Below, in pieces: positions 8,759 through 15,727 of a stretch of DNA of 64,000 bases. This stretch comes from Chryseobacterium sp. JUb7 (GTDB lineage: Bacteria > Bacteroidota > Bacteroidia > Flavobacteriales > Weeksellaceae): assembly GCF_024806495.1 (NCBI RefSeq), contig NZ_JANUFF010000001.1:186001-250000 (forward strand), in the 5' to 3' direction. A program made the translations under genes and the position numbers. Below the pieces are notes generated by a model, which had not been told where the DNA came from, ran no database searches, and was given only the letters and a program-made list of their open reading frames with translations. Every line of letters begins with the position of its first letter. Position 1 is the first letter of the stretch.

Positions 8759-9778
8759 ATGAAAAAAATTTTACTCGCTGCTATAGGTCTTATAGCAAAT
8801 TTTACCTTAGCACAAACCTATAATAACGGAGGTTTAAGTACCGGAGCTACTACGAAAAGCGGAGTCGCAGCACCCGCAGGATATACATGGTCTGAAGTTC
8901 AGAATAATACAGGAAATACAACAGAATCTAATACAAGTGCCGGATATGGGGGTACGTATAGTTCTGCTGCGGCAAGCTTTTTTCTAGCCGATGATTTTAC
9001 AATTCCCGCCAATACACAATGGCAGATTACCAGTGTTGATTTCTTTATCTACCAGACCGGTTATACAGGAACTACCGCTCCGTTTAATACAGCCAGGGTA
9101 AATATTTACAGTTCAGATCCTTCGGTGACTGGTGCTGTAAGTGTTTTTGGTGATGATACGACCAATAGATTTGCTTCCGGTACAGATTCTAATATGTACA
9201 GAATCTTTAATACTCAGGTTCCGGTAGGGTCAGCCCCCGGAACAACGCGAAAAATCTGGAAAATTACAGCTAATACCCCTGTTACCCTAAGTGCAGGAAC
9301 ATATTGGATTAAATATCAACTGCAGAATACTGTAACAGCAAATGCCGGTTTTTTACCTGCTGTTACGATTTCAGGAACTAGAGGTCTGGCAGGGTTTAAT
9401 GCTAAACAATATGATGCGATCGGAGGAACATGGACTCCTATCATTGATGATGGAAATCCGACAACAGCTCCCGATTTTCCTATGGATATGCCTTTCGTAG
9501 TTACATTTACTTCTACAGGAACATTAGGAACGAATGAGGTAATGCAGTATGATAACAGAATTCAGGTATATCCGAATCCTGTAAGAGATAATTTTAAAAT
9601 TAATAATCCTGAAAAAATTAAAATTACAAGCGTGGAAATTATCGACGTATCCGGAAAGCTTGTAAGAACATTAAAAGGAGCTGAAGAATATAATGTTTCC
9701 GATCTGCCGAAAGGAAATTATATTTTAAAAATAAAAAGCAATGAGCTTACAAAAATTACAAAACTATTAAAGCAATAG
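8759..9778 (+). CDS. secreted protein with T9SS type A sorting domain
   Basis: A 339-residue secreted protein: Sec signal peptide (MKKILLAAIGLIANFTLAQ), a Ser/Thr/Gly-rich beta-type body of unrecognised family (about residues 20-255), and a C-terminal Por sorting domain starting at VYPNPVRDNF and ending TKLLKQ. The sorting domain means export through the type IX system and attachment to, or release from, the cell surface. The ATG at 8759 was chosen because it gives the signal peptide and sits after the promoter; the longer frame from 8720 overlaps the -7 box. Function of the body is unknown. Confidence 0.85.
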   Translation: MKKILLAAIGLIANFTLAQTYNNGGLSTGATTKSGVAAPAGYTWSEVQNNTGNTTESNTSAGYGGTYSSAAASFFLADDFTIPANTQWQITSVDFFIYQTGYTGTTAPFNTARVNIYSSDPSVTGAVSVFGDDTTNRFASGTDSNMYRIFNTQVPVGSAPGTTRKIWKITANTPVTLSAGTYWIKYQLQNTVTANAGFLPAVTISGTRGLAGFNAKQYDAIGGTWTPIIDDGNPTTAPDFPMDMPFVVTFTSTGTLGTNEVMQYDNRIQVYPNPVRDNFKINNPEKIKITSVEIIDVSGKLVRTLKGAEEYNVSDLPKGNYILKIKSNELTKITKLLKQ

Positions 9779-9806
9779 CTTTAGTTTTCTTCTTCAAATA
9801 TTTTTT

Positions 9807-9838
9807 ACCTGATCATTTTTTGATGATCAGGTTTTTTT
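9807..9838 (+). terminator. intrinsic terminator after the T9SS cargo gene
   Basis: ACCTGATCA pairs with TGATCAGGT and is followed by seven Ts. The T-tract overlaps the stop codon of the convergent XRE regulator gene (9837). Confidence 0.85.
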
Positions 9839-10376
9839 ATGGCTCAAAACTTTCAAATTTTCCATTTTCATAAAATATAACGATACGTTTTATCTTATTG
9901 CTTTGATTACCAATAGCTTGATTAATTATTTGATCATTAGAATTTTCTAATCGCTGAGAATTGGATATTTTTTCTTCGGCTGCACTCTGATGAGAAATAA
10001 ACGATTCTGCAGAGCTCTGTTTGGGCTGCTCTGACATCGGCTCTTCACTTCCAAAATCGTCATCATTATTCATCATCGTGAAAAGATCGGGTAGAGAAGT
10101 GGGGATGATTTTTTCATCCTCCGGTTCTTCTTCAATATCCTCACTTACTTCAGATAATTCAGACTTTAACATTTCCCCTTCACCAGTTACTAACCAATCC
10201 CAAAGAATTTCGGGAAAGCGTGATTTTATTTTTATAATAAATTCTAAAGACGGCTTATTTCTCCCTGAAGTAATATGTGAAATTGATGAACGCTGCACAT
10301 CGATCTCATCTGCAAATTCGGAAGGAGTAAATCTGGAATACTCTATAACTTTTGAAATTCTTTCGTTTAAGCTCAT
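9837..10376 (-). CDS. XRE-family helix-turn-helix regulator
   Basis: A 179-residue DNA-binding protein. Residues about 5-60 form a Cro/CI-type HTH with the recognition region DVQRSSISHITSGRNKPS, followed by WDWLVTGEGEM, a common motif at the end of this domain type in flavobacteria. The middle is acidic (SEDIEEEPEDEK) and Ser/Gln-rich, probably disordered, and the C-terminus has a short hydrophobic segment (IKRIVIFYENGKFESF). It lacks a LexA/CI-type peptidase domain. The array of palindromic sites starting 20 bp upstream of its start codon suggests autoregulation. Targets are unknown. Confidence 0.88.
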   Translation of the reverse strand: MSLNERISKVIEYSRFTPSEFADEIDVQRSSISHITSGRNKPSLEFIIKIKSRFPEILWDWLVTGEGEMLKSELSEVSEDIEEEPEDEKIIPTSLPDLFTMMNNDDDFGSEEPMSEQPKQSSAESFISHQSAAEEKISNSQRLENSNDQIINQAIGNQSNKIKRIVIFYENGKFESFEP

Positions 10377-10395
10377 AAAATGATTATTTAATCAC

Positions 10396-10477
10396 TTTAC
10401 AAATGTAAAAAATATAATTTACAAATGCAAATTAACAGATTACACATGTGTAAACAAATGTAAAATACAAATGTAAA
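10396..10477. promoter_or_regulatory. array of five palindromic operator-like sites upstream of the XRE gene
   Basis: Five related 14-bp sites follow TTTACA-NN-TGTAAA: TTTACAAATGTAAA (10396-10409), TTTACAAATGCAAA (10418-10431), TTACACATGTGTAA (10440-10453, a perfect palindrome), TAAACAAATGTAAA (10451-10464) and AATACAAATGTAAA (10464-10477). The first three centres are exactly 22 bp apart. Several also contain CAAATGTA, which is the -7 motif TACATTTG read on the minus strand, so the sites would overlap the regulator's own promoter. Confidence 0.6.
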
Positions 10478-10943
10478 CAAAATAATTAACTGATAAACAA
10501 CTTATTATATATTTGTAAACATGAATTATAAATTATTGATATGCTTAAAAGTAAAAAGTAATTATTAAAATTTTGAGCTATTTAAAGGGTAAAGTTTATA
10601 ACTTATTAATAAGTTTATTGATATTATTTCATGTAAATACTGATAAAAGTTATTTTTGTATCGCTATTTATTATGAATTCATTAATAATGGATAGGAGAG
10701 TGTCTTAATAACTTAAATGACCTATAAATAGCCATTAATAAACTGTTTACTGTTGTAATTTATATAGTATTATACTTATTAAACCTCTTTTAAAGCCTAT
10801 TTCAAGATGTAAATTTTGGATACTGCTGAATTGATTATTTAGAATTTACATAACTAAATTCAGACTCAATAGAATTCATAAAAAGCAGATTTTCTATAAA
10901 ATTCGACTTATTTACATTTGTATATGATATTTTTAGTAAGAAT

Positions 10944-11113
10944 TTATCCACACTTTCTTGTTTAATATAAATCTCCTCAATTAGGCATAAGTGCTTAATT
11001 TTACACTTAAAGTATTCTTCAAATAATCATTTAAATAAAATGCATAATTATCTGATTTTGTGATTTTTAAATATTCGATATTAAATTATTCACAATCCAC
11101 AATTTTATCCACA
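10944..11113 (+). other. DnaA-box cluster in an 830-bp AT-rich gap (candidate origin-like region)
   Basis: The gap 10377-11211 contains no credible gene. Besides the XRE sites it holds TTATCCACA at 10944-10952 and 11105-11113 (perfect DnaA boxes) and TTATTCACA at 11086-11094 (fits TTATNCACA), all on the plus strand. Very AT-rich sequence lies at 10500-10900. Further copies of the XRE-type motif occur at 10911-10922 and 11145-11158, and an ACAGA/TCTGT inverted repeat at 11123-11136. No dnaA or dnaN gene is in the window. Origin function is inference only. Confidence 0.4.
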
Positions 11114-11182
11114 GACAAAATGACAGATCAGTCTGTTTAGTTAATTTACAAATGTTAATTTTATTTTTTCCTTTAAAATGGT

Positions 11183-11190
11183 TAAATTTG
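11183..11190 (+). promoter_or_regulatory. -7 box upstream of the M14 peptidase gene
   Basis: TAAATTTG matches TAnnTTTG, 21 bp upstream of the ATG at 11212. The -33 element is not clear. Confidence 0.5.
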
Positions 11191-11211
11191 ACTCTTGTAA
11201 ACTATTAAGTA

Positions 11212-12321
11212 ATGAACTTCGAACAGATTTATCAGCCTCACCCTGATTTCCCAAATCGTTATATTTCTCCTGAAAAATTATTTTCTTATCTACAGACAAA
11301 TCTCAAAGATTATATTCAGGAGATTGGAACATCATATTTAGATAAGCCTATTTATAAATTAACAATAGGAACAGGAGCTATTAATATTCTTGCCTGGTCA
11401 CAGATGCACGGGAACGAATCAAACGCTACTCATGCCATGCTCGACTTACTCACTTCTCTGGATAAATCTCCTGAGTTAAAAGAAAATTTATTCAGTAAAA
11501 TAAAACTGGATTTTATTTTTATGCTTAATCCGGATGGATCAGAAAAATGGACAAGGCTTAATGCTGCTGATATAGATTTAAACCGCGACTTTCATAATGA
11601 ATCAAGCAAGGAAATTAAATTCCTTAAAAATACGGTCGCATCAAAAAAATATGACTATGCTCTTAATCTCCATGAGCAGAGAACAATTTTTACAACTGAC
11701 GGAATTCATCCTGCTACATTATCTTTTTTGGCCCCTTCTGAAAATGTGGAACGCACAGTTACTGATAACAGAAAAAAATGCATGGCCGTTATTGCCGAAG
11801 TGTATCATCATCTTAAAGAATTAATTCCAAATCAGATCGGCAGATATTCTGATGAATTTTATCCGACATCTACAGGAGATAATTTCATTAAGGCAGGAAT
11901 GCCGACAATTTTGTTTGAAGGCGGGCATTTCGTAGATGATTATACCAGAAGAGGAACAAGAAAATATTATACGATTGCTTTGTATTATGCTTTGAAAGCC
12001 ATAAGTGAATTAAATTCTGATATTTCAGGTTGGGAAACCTATTTGGAAATCCCGGAAAATCAGGAAACACACTATGACATTGTCTACAGAAATGTAAAGC
12101 TCAATACCGATCATGAATGTATTCTGGATGTGGCTGTTCAGTATCGTGAAATTGTAGAGCAGGGAAAAGATGAAATATCTTTTGTCCCTTTTGTAATGGA
12201 AGTAGGAGATGTAAAGAAAAAAAAAGGCTGGCTCGAAATCGACTGTACCGGAAAGAAATTTGTTTCTGCTACAAAATATCCGAAGCTGGATGCCGAAGTA
12301 AGCTTTACTATAGAAGATTAA
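11212..12321 (+). CDS. M14-family zinc carboxypeptidase-like protein
   Basis: A 369-residue protein of the M14 carboxypeptidase fold. The zinc ligands are visible as HGNES (HxxE, near residue 66) and the downstream NLHEQ; the substrate-binding Asn-Arg pair is DIDLNRDF. A late FEGGH sits where the catalytic Glu region is expected. No signal peptide is seen, so it is probably cytoplasmic, which would suggest amidated or succinylated small-molecule or peptide substrates rather than extracellular protein. It has its own -7 box and shares a terminator with the convergent DUF4920 gene. Confidence 0.85.
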   Translation: MNFEQIYQPHPDFPNRYISPEKLFSYLQTNLKDYIQEIGTSYLDKPIYKLTIGTGAINILAWSQMHGNESNATHAMLDLLTSLDKSPELKENLFSKIKLDFIFMLNPDGSEKWTRLNAADIDLNRDFHNESSKEIKFLKNTVASKKYDYALNLHEQRTIFTTDGIHPATLSFLAPSENVERTVTDNRKKCMAVIAEVYHHLKELIPNQIGRYSDEFYPTSTGDNFIKAGMPTILFEGGHFVDDYTRRGTRKYYTIALYYALKAISELNSDISGWETYLEIPENQETHYDIVYRNVKLNTDHECILDVAVQYREIVEQGKDEISFVPFVMEVGDVKKKKGWLEIDCTGKKFVSATKYPKLDAEVSFTIED

Positions 12322-12326
12322 AAACT

Positions 12327-12362
12327 AAAAGCGGAACAAATTAATTTGCTCCGCTTTTTTTA
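12327..12362. terminator. terminator between convergent genes
   Basis: AAAAGCGGA pairs with TCCGCTTTT, with an inner CAAATTAATTTG pairing, followed by a T-run on the plus strand and A-rich sequence that gives a U-run on the minus strand. Confidence 0.8.
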
Positions 12363-12386
12363 TTTTTTATGCAAAATTTTCGCAAT

Positions 12387-12896
12387 TTAGTTGACAACTT
12401 TAATTCCGTTTGCTACAAATCGGATCTCTTCTTTTGGAGTTGTTATTGCATCGATTTCAGATTGAGGTTTTTTAGCATCTTCTGCGTAATGCTTTTGCTC
12501 ATCAATAGAAGTTACTTTTCTTTCAGCTGCTCCGTCAAGGACAACCGTTTTACCTTTTAAAGCAGTAGGAACGAAAAAGGCATAATCTTTCATTTTTACG
12601 AAAAACTGAGAATTATCTTCAGTTTGGATTGTTAGCCAACATCCTTTTTTCTCGCAAACGTCTGTTACCTTTCCTTTTACCGCTACGTTTTCAACCTTTT
12701 TGTTATCTTTTTTAAGCTTTTTGCTCAATTTATCTACAGAAATTGCTTTAGACTCAATACCTGAAGCTACTCCGCCTCCATAAGTATCACCCACCAATGC
12801 ATTTCCTGCAGGAGGTCCGAATTTTTTTGTCTCTTGTGCAAAAGCCAAAGTAGAAATACTTACTGCGATTGCGAATGCTATTGATTTGAATTTCAT
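12387..12896 (-). CDS. DUF4920 domain-containing secreted protein
   Basis: A 169-residue protein with a signal peptide (MKFKSIAFAIAVSISTLAFAQ). The body contains KGKVTDVCEKKGCWLTI, the hallmark of DUF4920, an OB-fold-like periplasmic family of unknown function; the CEKKGCW cysteines could bind metal or form a disulfide. The ATG at 12896 was preferred over one at 12938 because it yields a clean signal peptide and lies downstream of a -7 box. It is convergent with the M14 peptidase gene. Confidence 0.85.
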   Translation of the reverse strand: MKFKSIAFAIAVSISTLAFAQETKKFGPPAGNALVGDTYGGGVASGIESKAISVDKLSKKLKKDNKKVENVAVKGKVTDVCEKKGCWLTIQTEDNSQFFVKMKDYAFFVPTALKGKTVVLDGAAERKVTSIDEQKHYAEDAKKPQSEIDAITTPKEEIRFVANGIKVVN

Positions 12897-12911
12897 TTTT
12901 AATATTTTTTT

Positions 12912-12919
12912 CAAAAATA
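12912..12919 (-). promoter_or_regulatory. -7 box of the DUF4920 gene
   Basis: CAAAAATA reads TATTTTTG on the minus strand (TAnnTTTG), 15 bp upstream of the start at 12896. No -33 element stands out. Confidence 0.4.
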
Positions 12920-13050
12920 CTAATAAAAATTGAATCATAAATCGCGAAAAACTTGATAAAAAACAGGTCGCGCTTTCTAGTGTTTAAATTCATTTTAAAT
13001 AAATAATTTTTAGCATTTAAAATTCTCTGATTTAGCTCGACTTGATGTAA

Positions 13051-13468
13051 GATTCGTCAGTTCTGTGTTTTTCATAATGAAAATGAAGAAAAATGTATCG
13101 AGAACTTTTATTTAATTACTACTCGAAGTAAGTAGCATGATAAAGCTGTTCGAAAATTAGTATTTTTAAAAATGAGGTATTCTTTTGATTTAATAAATAA
13201 TATTCAAAACCCGTTGTGCATTTTAATTTGTTTTCGTCACTTCGAGTAGGTTTTTGAAAAAAAATAGTATCGAGAAGTTTATAATTTTGAAGATGAATCT
13301 TTTCTCGATACATTTTTTCTCCACTTTGTTGCGAAAAAACACTCGAACTGACGAATCTAATACCAAAATTTTGCAAAATGCACAACGGGTCATTCAAATA
13401 ATTAATGTGTTAATCTTTTGTCACTTTTGTAGTTAAAATAAAAAGGGAATGAGATATTCTTTTAATTT
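13051..13468. repeat. nested inverted and direct repeats in a gene-free gap
   Basis: The gap 12939-13525 has no credible gene. It contains a perfect 13-bp inverted pair GATTCGTCAGTTC (13051-13063) / GAACTGACGAATC (13345-13357), a perfect 16-bp pair ACCCGTTGTGCATTTT (13209-13224) / AAAATGCACAACGGGT (13375-13390), GTATCGAGAA at 13095 and 13267 with its complement at 13302-13311, and a 21-bp direct repeat with two mismatches (13171-13191 and 13448-13468). The pattern suggests layered insertions of a small palindromic element. Confidence 0.8.
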
Positions 13469-13501
13469 CAAACAAAATAAAAAAACAATCTTATATTTAT
13501 T

Positions 13502-13509
13502 TATATTTG
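13502..13509 (+). promoter_or_regulatory. -7 box of the permease gene
   Basis: TATATTTG matches TAnnTTTG, 16 bp upstream of the ATG at 13526. Confidence 0.5.
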
Positions 13510-13525
13510 ACGCCTATACTCAATT

Positions 13526-14941
13526 ATGCAAAAAAAACTGAAACTTTGGGACGCCATTATGTTGGTAATGGGTTCTATGATCGGAAGCGGAATCTTCATT
13601 GTAAGCGCAGATATGATGCGAAATCTGGGTTCCGGATTCTGGCTGATCGTCGTTTGGGTAATTACAGGGATTATGACAGTCGCTGCAGCGATAAGTTATG
13701 GTGAGCTTTCTGCGCTGTTTCCTAAAGCTGGCGGTCAATACACCTATCTTAAAGAGATCTTTGGAAAAAAGATGGGATTTCTTTACGGATGGGGGCTATT
13801 TACGGTGATTCAGACGGGGACCATTGCAGCAGTGGCCATGGCTTTTGGAAAATTCACGGCTTATCTTGTGCCTGCACTTAATGATGCAGCTCCGATTATT
13901 CAGAGTGGTGAGTTTAAAATCACATGGATTCAGATTTTAGCCATTGCTGTGATTATCTTGCTTACATACATCAACACCAGAGGAGTAGAAAGCGGAAAAC
14001 TGTTACAAAATATTTTTACGGGTTCAAAAATTATTGCTTTATTAGGATTAATCGCTGCCGGATTTATTTTAGTTGACTTTTCCCATTTGGCTGAGAATTT
14101 CAGTTTAGGTTACGATTCTTTTAATAATCTTAAAAAAGACAGTCTTGGGAATTTCCTTAAAGAAGGTTGGGAACCTATTGGCGGAATGACCTTAATGGGT
14201 GGAATTGCTGCAGCTATGGTAGGCTCTGTATTCAGTTCTGTGGCTTGGGAAAGTGTAACTTTTGTATCCGGAGAAATTGACAATCCAAAGAAAAATGTCG
14301 TAAAATCAATGATTTACGGAACTTCTGCGGTGATGATCTTATATATTGCGGTGAATTATGTTTATCTGAATGCTTTGGACAGAGATGCAATTGCTTTTGC
14401 TGAAAACGACAGAGTAGCAGTAGCAGCTTCACATTTTATTTTTGGAAGTGCAGGAACGGTGATTATAGCCGTTCTGGTAATGGTATCAACATTTGGATGC
14501 AATAATGGATTGATCCTGGCTGGCGCAAGAGTTTTTCAGACAATGGCAAAAGACGGAATGTTCTTCAGACAGGCTGAAAAAAACAATAAAAATGAAGTTC
14601 CTGCCAATGCACTATGGATGCAGGGAATTTGGGCTTCTTTGCTATGTCTTAGCGGTCAGTATGGAAATCTTTTGGATATGATCTCTTTCGTAATTGTTTT
14701 ATTTTATATGATTACCGTTTTCGGAGTAATTTATTTAAGATTCAAACAGCCGAATTTAGAAAGACCTTACAAAACATGGCTATACCCGGTTACACCGATT
14801 ATTTACTTATTGATAGGGGCAGGTTTCTGTATTTTACTTTTAATTTATAAACAACAATATACCTGGCCAGGCTTCGTAATGGTCTTGCTCGGACTTCCGG
14901 TGTACTATTTTATCAATCGGAATAAAAAAATTGAAAAATAA
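13526..14941 (+). CDS. APC-family amino acid permease
   Basis: A 471-residue inner-membrane protein with about twelve transmembrane helices. The first helix contains GSMIGSGIFIVS, the GxGIF unwound-helix substrate motif of the amino acid-polyamine-organocation superfamily, and the second begins a typical AISYGELSALFPKAGG block. It resembles the LAT/SteT-type exchangers more than the lysine permeases, but the substrate is not certain. It lies alone, with a -7 box upstream and a terminator downstream. Confidence 0.88.
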   Translation: MQKKLKLWDAIMLVMGSMIGSGIFIVSADMMRNLGSGFWLIVVWVITGIMTVAAAISYGELSALFPKAGGQYTYLKEIFGKKMGFLYGWGLFTVIQTGTIAAVAMAFGKFTAYLVPALNDAAPIIQSGEFKITWIQILAIAVIILLTYINTRGVESGKLLQNIFTGSKIIALLGLIAAGFILVDFSHLAENFSLGYDSFNNLKKDSLGNFLKEGWEPIGGMTLMGGIAAAMVGSVFSSVAWESVTFVSGEIDNPKKNVVKSMIYGTSAVMILYIAVNYVYLNALDRDAIAFAENDRVAVAASHFIFGSAGTVIIAVLVMVSTFGCNNGLILAGARVFQTMAKDGMFFRQAEKNNKNEVPANALWMQGIWASLLCLSGQYGNLLDMISFVIVLFYMITVFGVIYLRFKQPNLERPYKTWLYPVTPIIYLLIGAGFCILLLIYKQQYTWPGFVMVLLGLPVYYFINRNKKIEK

Positions 14942-14947
14942 ACCTAG

Positions 14948-14980
14948 AAGCTGTCCGACTTACTCGGGCAGCTTTTTTTT
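14948..14980 (+). terminator. intrinsic terminator after the permease
   Basis: AAGCTGTCCGA pairs with TCGGGCAGCTT (one G-U) and is followed by eight Ts. Confidence 0.85.
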
Positions 14981-15010
14981 AGTGTTTTCTGGAGCTATTC
15001 CCGCTTGAAA

Positions 15011-15035
15011 TTTATGCTGAGCTTGTCGAAGTATT
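15011..15035 (+). repeat. single arm of the dispersed CTTCGACA repeat family
   Basis: TTATGCTGAGCTTGTCGAAG is one arm of the paired repeat found complete at 34092-34186; no partner arm is seen nearby. The rest of the gap 14981-15258 shows nothing else recognisable. Confidence 0.7.
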
Positions 15036-15258
15036 GTATCTTTTTGGTCTACTGGCTGAGTCTGTGATTTCTATTAAACCATAATAACTGTGAGTGTTTA
15101 CGTATTATTTGTCTCTGAAAAAGTCCGAAAGTAAGTGTTGAAAATTTTATACAGCAATTTTAAAATCTTAACATATCCTATTTCGCTAAAAATGTTTAAT
15201 TTGGTATTTAGTTTTATATAAACAAGACAATGAAGTAAAAAATTAAGAAGTTGAAATC

Positions 15259-15699
15259 ATGGACACACCAAATTACAGAATGCCTTTTGTTCCATCAGCA
15301 TTAATGACGGAAGGAGGAAGTATAGACACTTGCGACATGGGTGAGAGTATTGCCCACAATATTATGCTGCTGATCACTACCAAAAAAGGCGAAAATAGAT
15401 ATGATGAAAATTACGGAAACGACGTTTGGAATCTGGAATTCGATAATGGCATTACAAGTGCTGTTTGGGAAAACGTTTTTATTAAAAGCTTAAGAAGACA
15501 GATACAGGAATACGAACCCCGGATTGTTCAGCCACAGATCGATGCCCATATACAAATTGTAGAGCATAGCTACGATACAAAAGAACATACCGAAATCAAA
15601 AAGAAAGTAAAAATTGCCATCAATGCAAAAATGGAAGAGTCAGGAGAGCGTTTCAGCTTTTTGACGGAGCTGTTTTTGAGCCCGATGTCAATTGATTAA
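15259..15699 (+). CDS. tssE: GPW/gp25-family baseplate protein (TssE-like)
   Basis: A 146-residue gp25/GPW-family protein. The domain is recognised by the GENRYDENYGNDVWNLEF segment (residues about 48-65), which corresponds to the start of the gp25 core that plugs the sheath onto the baseplate in contractile injection machines. In Bacteroidota the T6SS subtype iii uses such a TssE. It is followed 28 bp later by a tssF homologue, so the two are likely co-transcribed. A component of another contractile injection system is an alternative, but the TssF neighbour favours T6SS. Confidence 0.82.
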   Translation: MDTPNYRMPFVPSALMTEGGSIDTCDMGESIAHNIMLLITTKKGENRYDENYGNDVWNLEFDNGITSAVWENVFIKSLRRQIQEYEPRIVQPQIDAHIQIVEHSYDTKEHTEIKKKVKIAINAKMEESGERFSFLTELFLSPMSID

Positions 15700-15727
15700 T
15701 TACTTATTTTAAACTGTAACCAAACTT

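Noticed and set aside
10021..10383. 120-residue plus-strand frame
   Set aside because: It is fully antisense to the XRE regulator, Ser-rich as expected from the complement of that gene's acidic codons, and lacks any family match.
13119..13397. 92-residue minus-strand frame in the 12.9-13.5 kb gap
   Set aside because: It is formed by the inverted repeats; no signal peptide, family or promoter.
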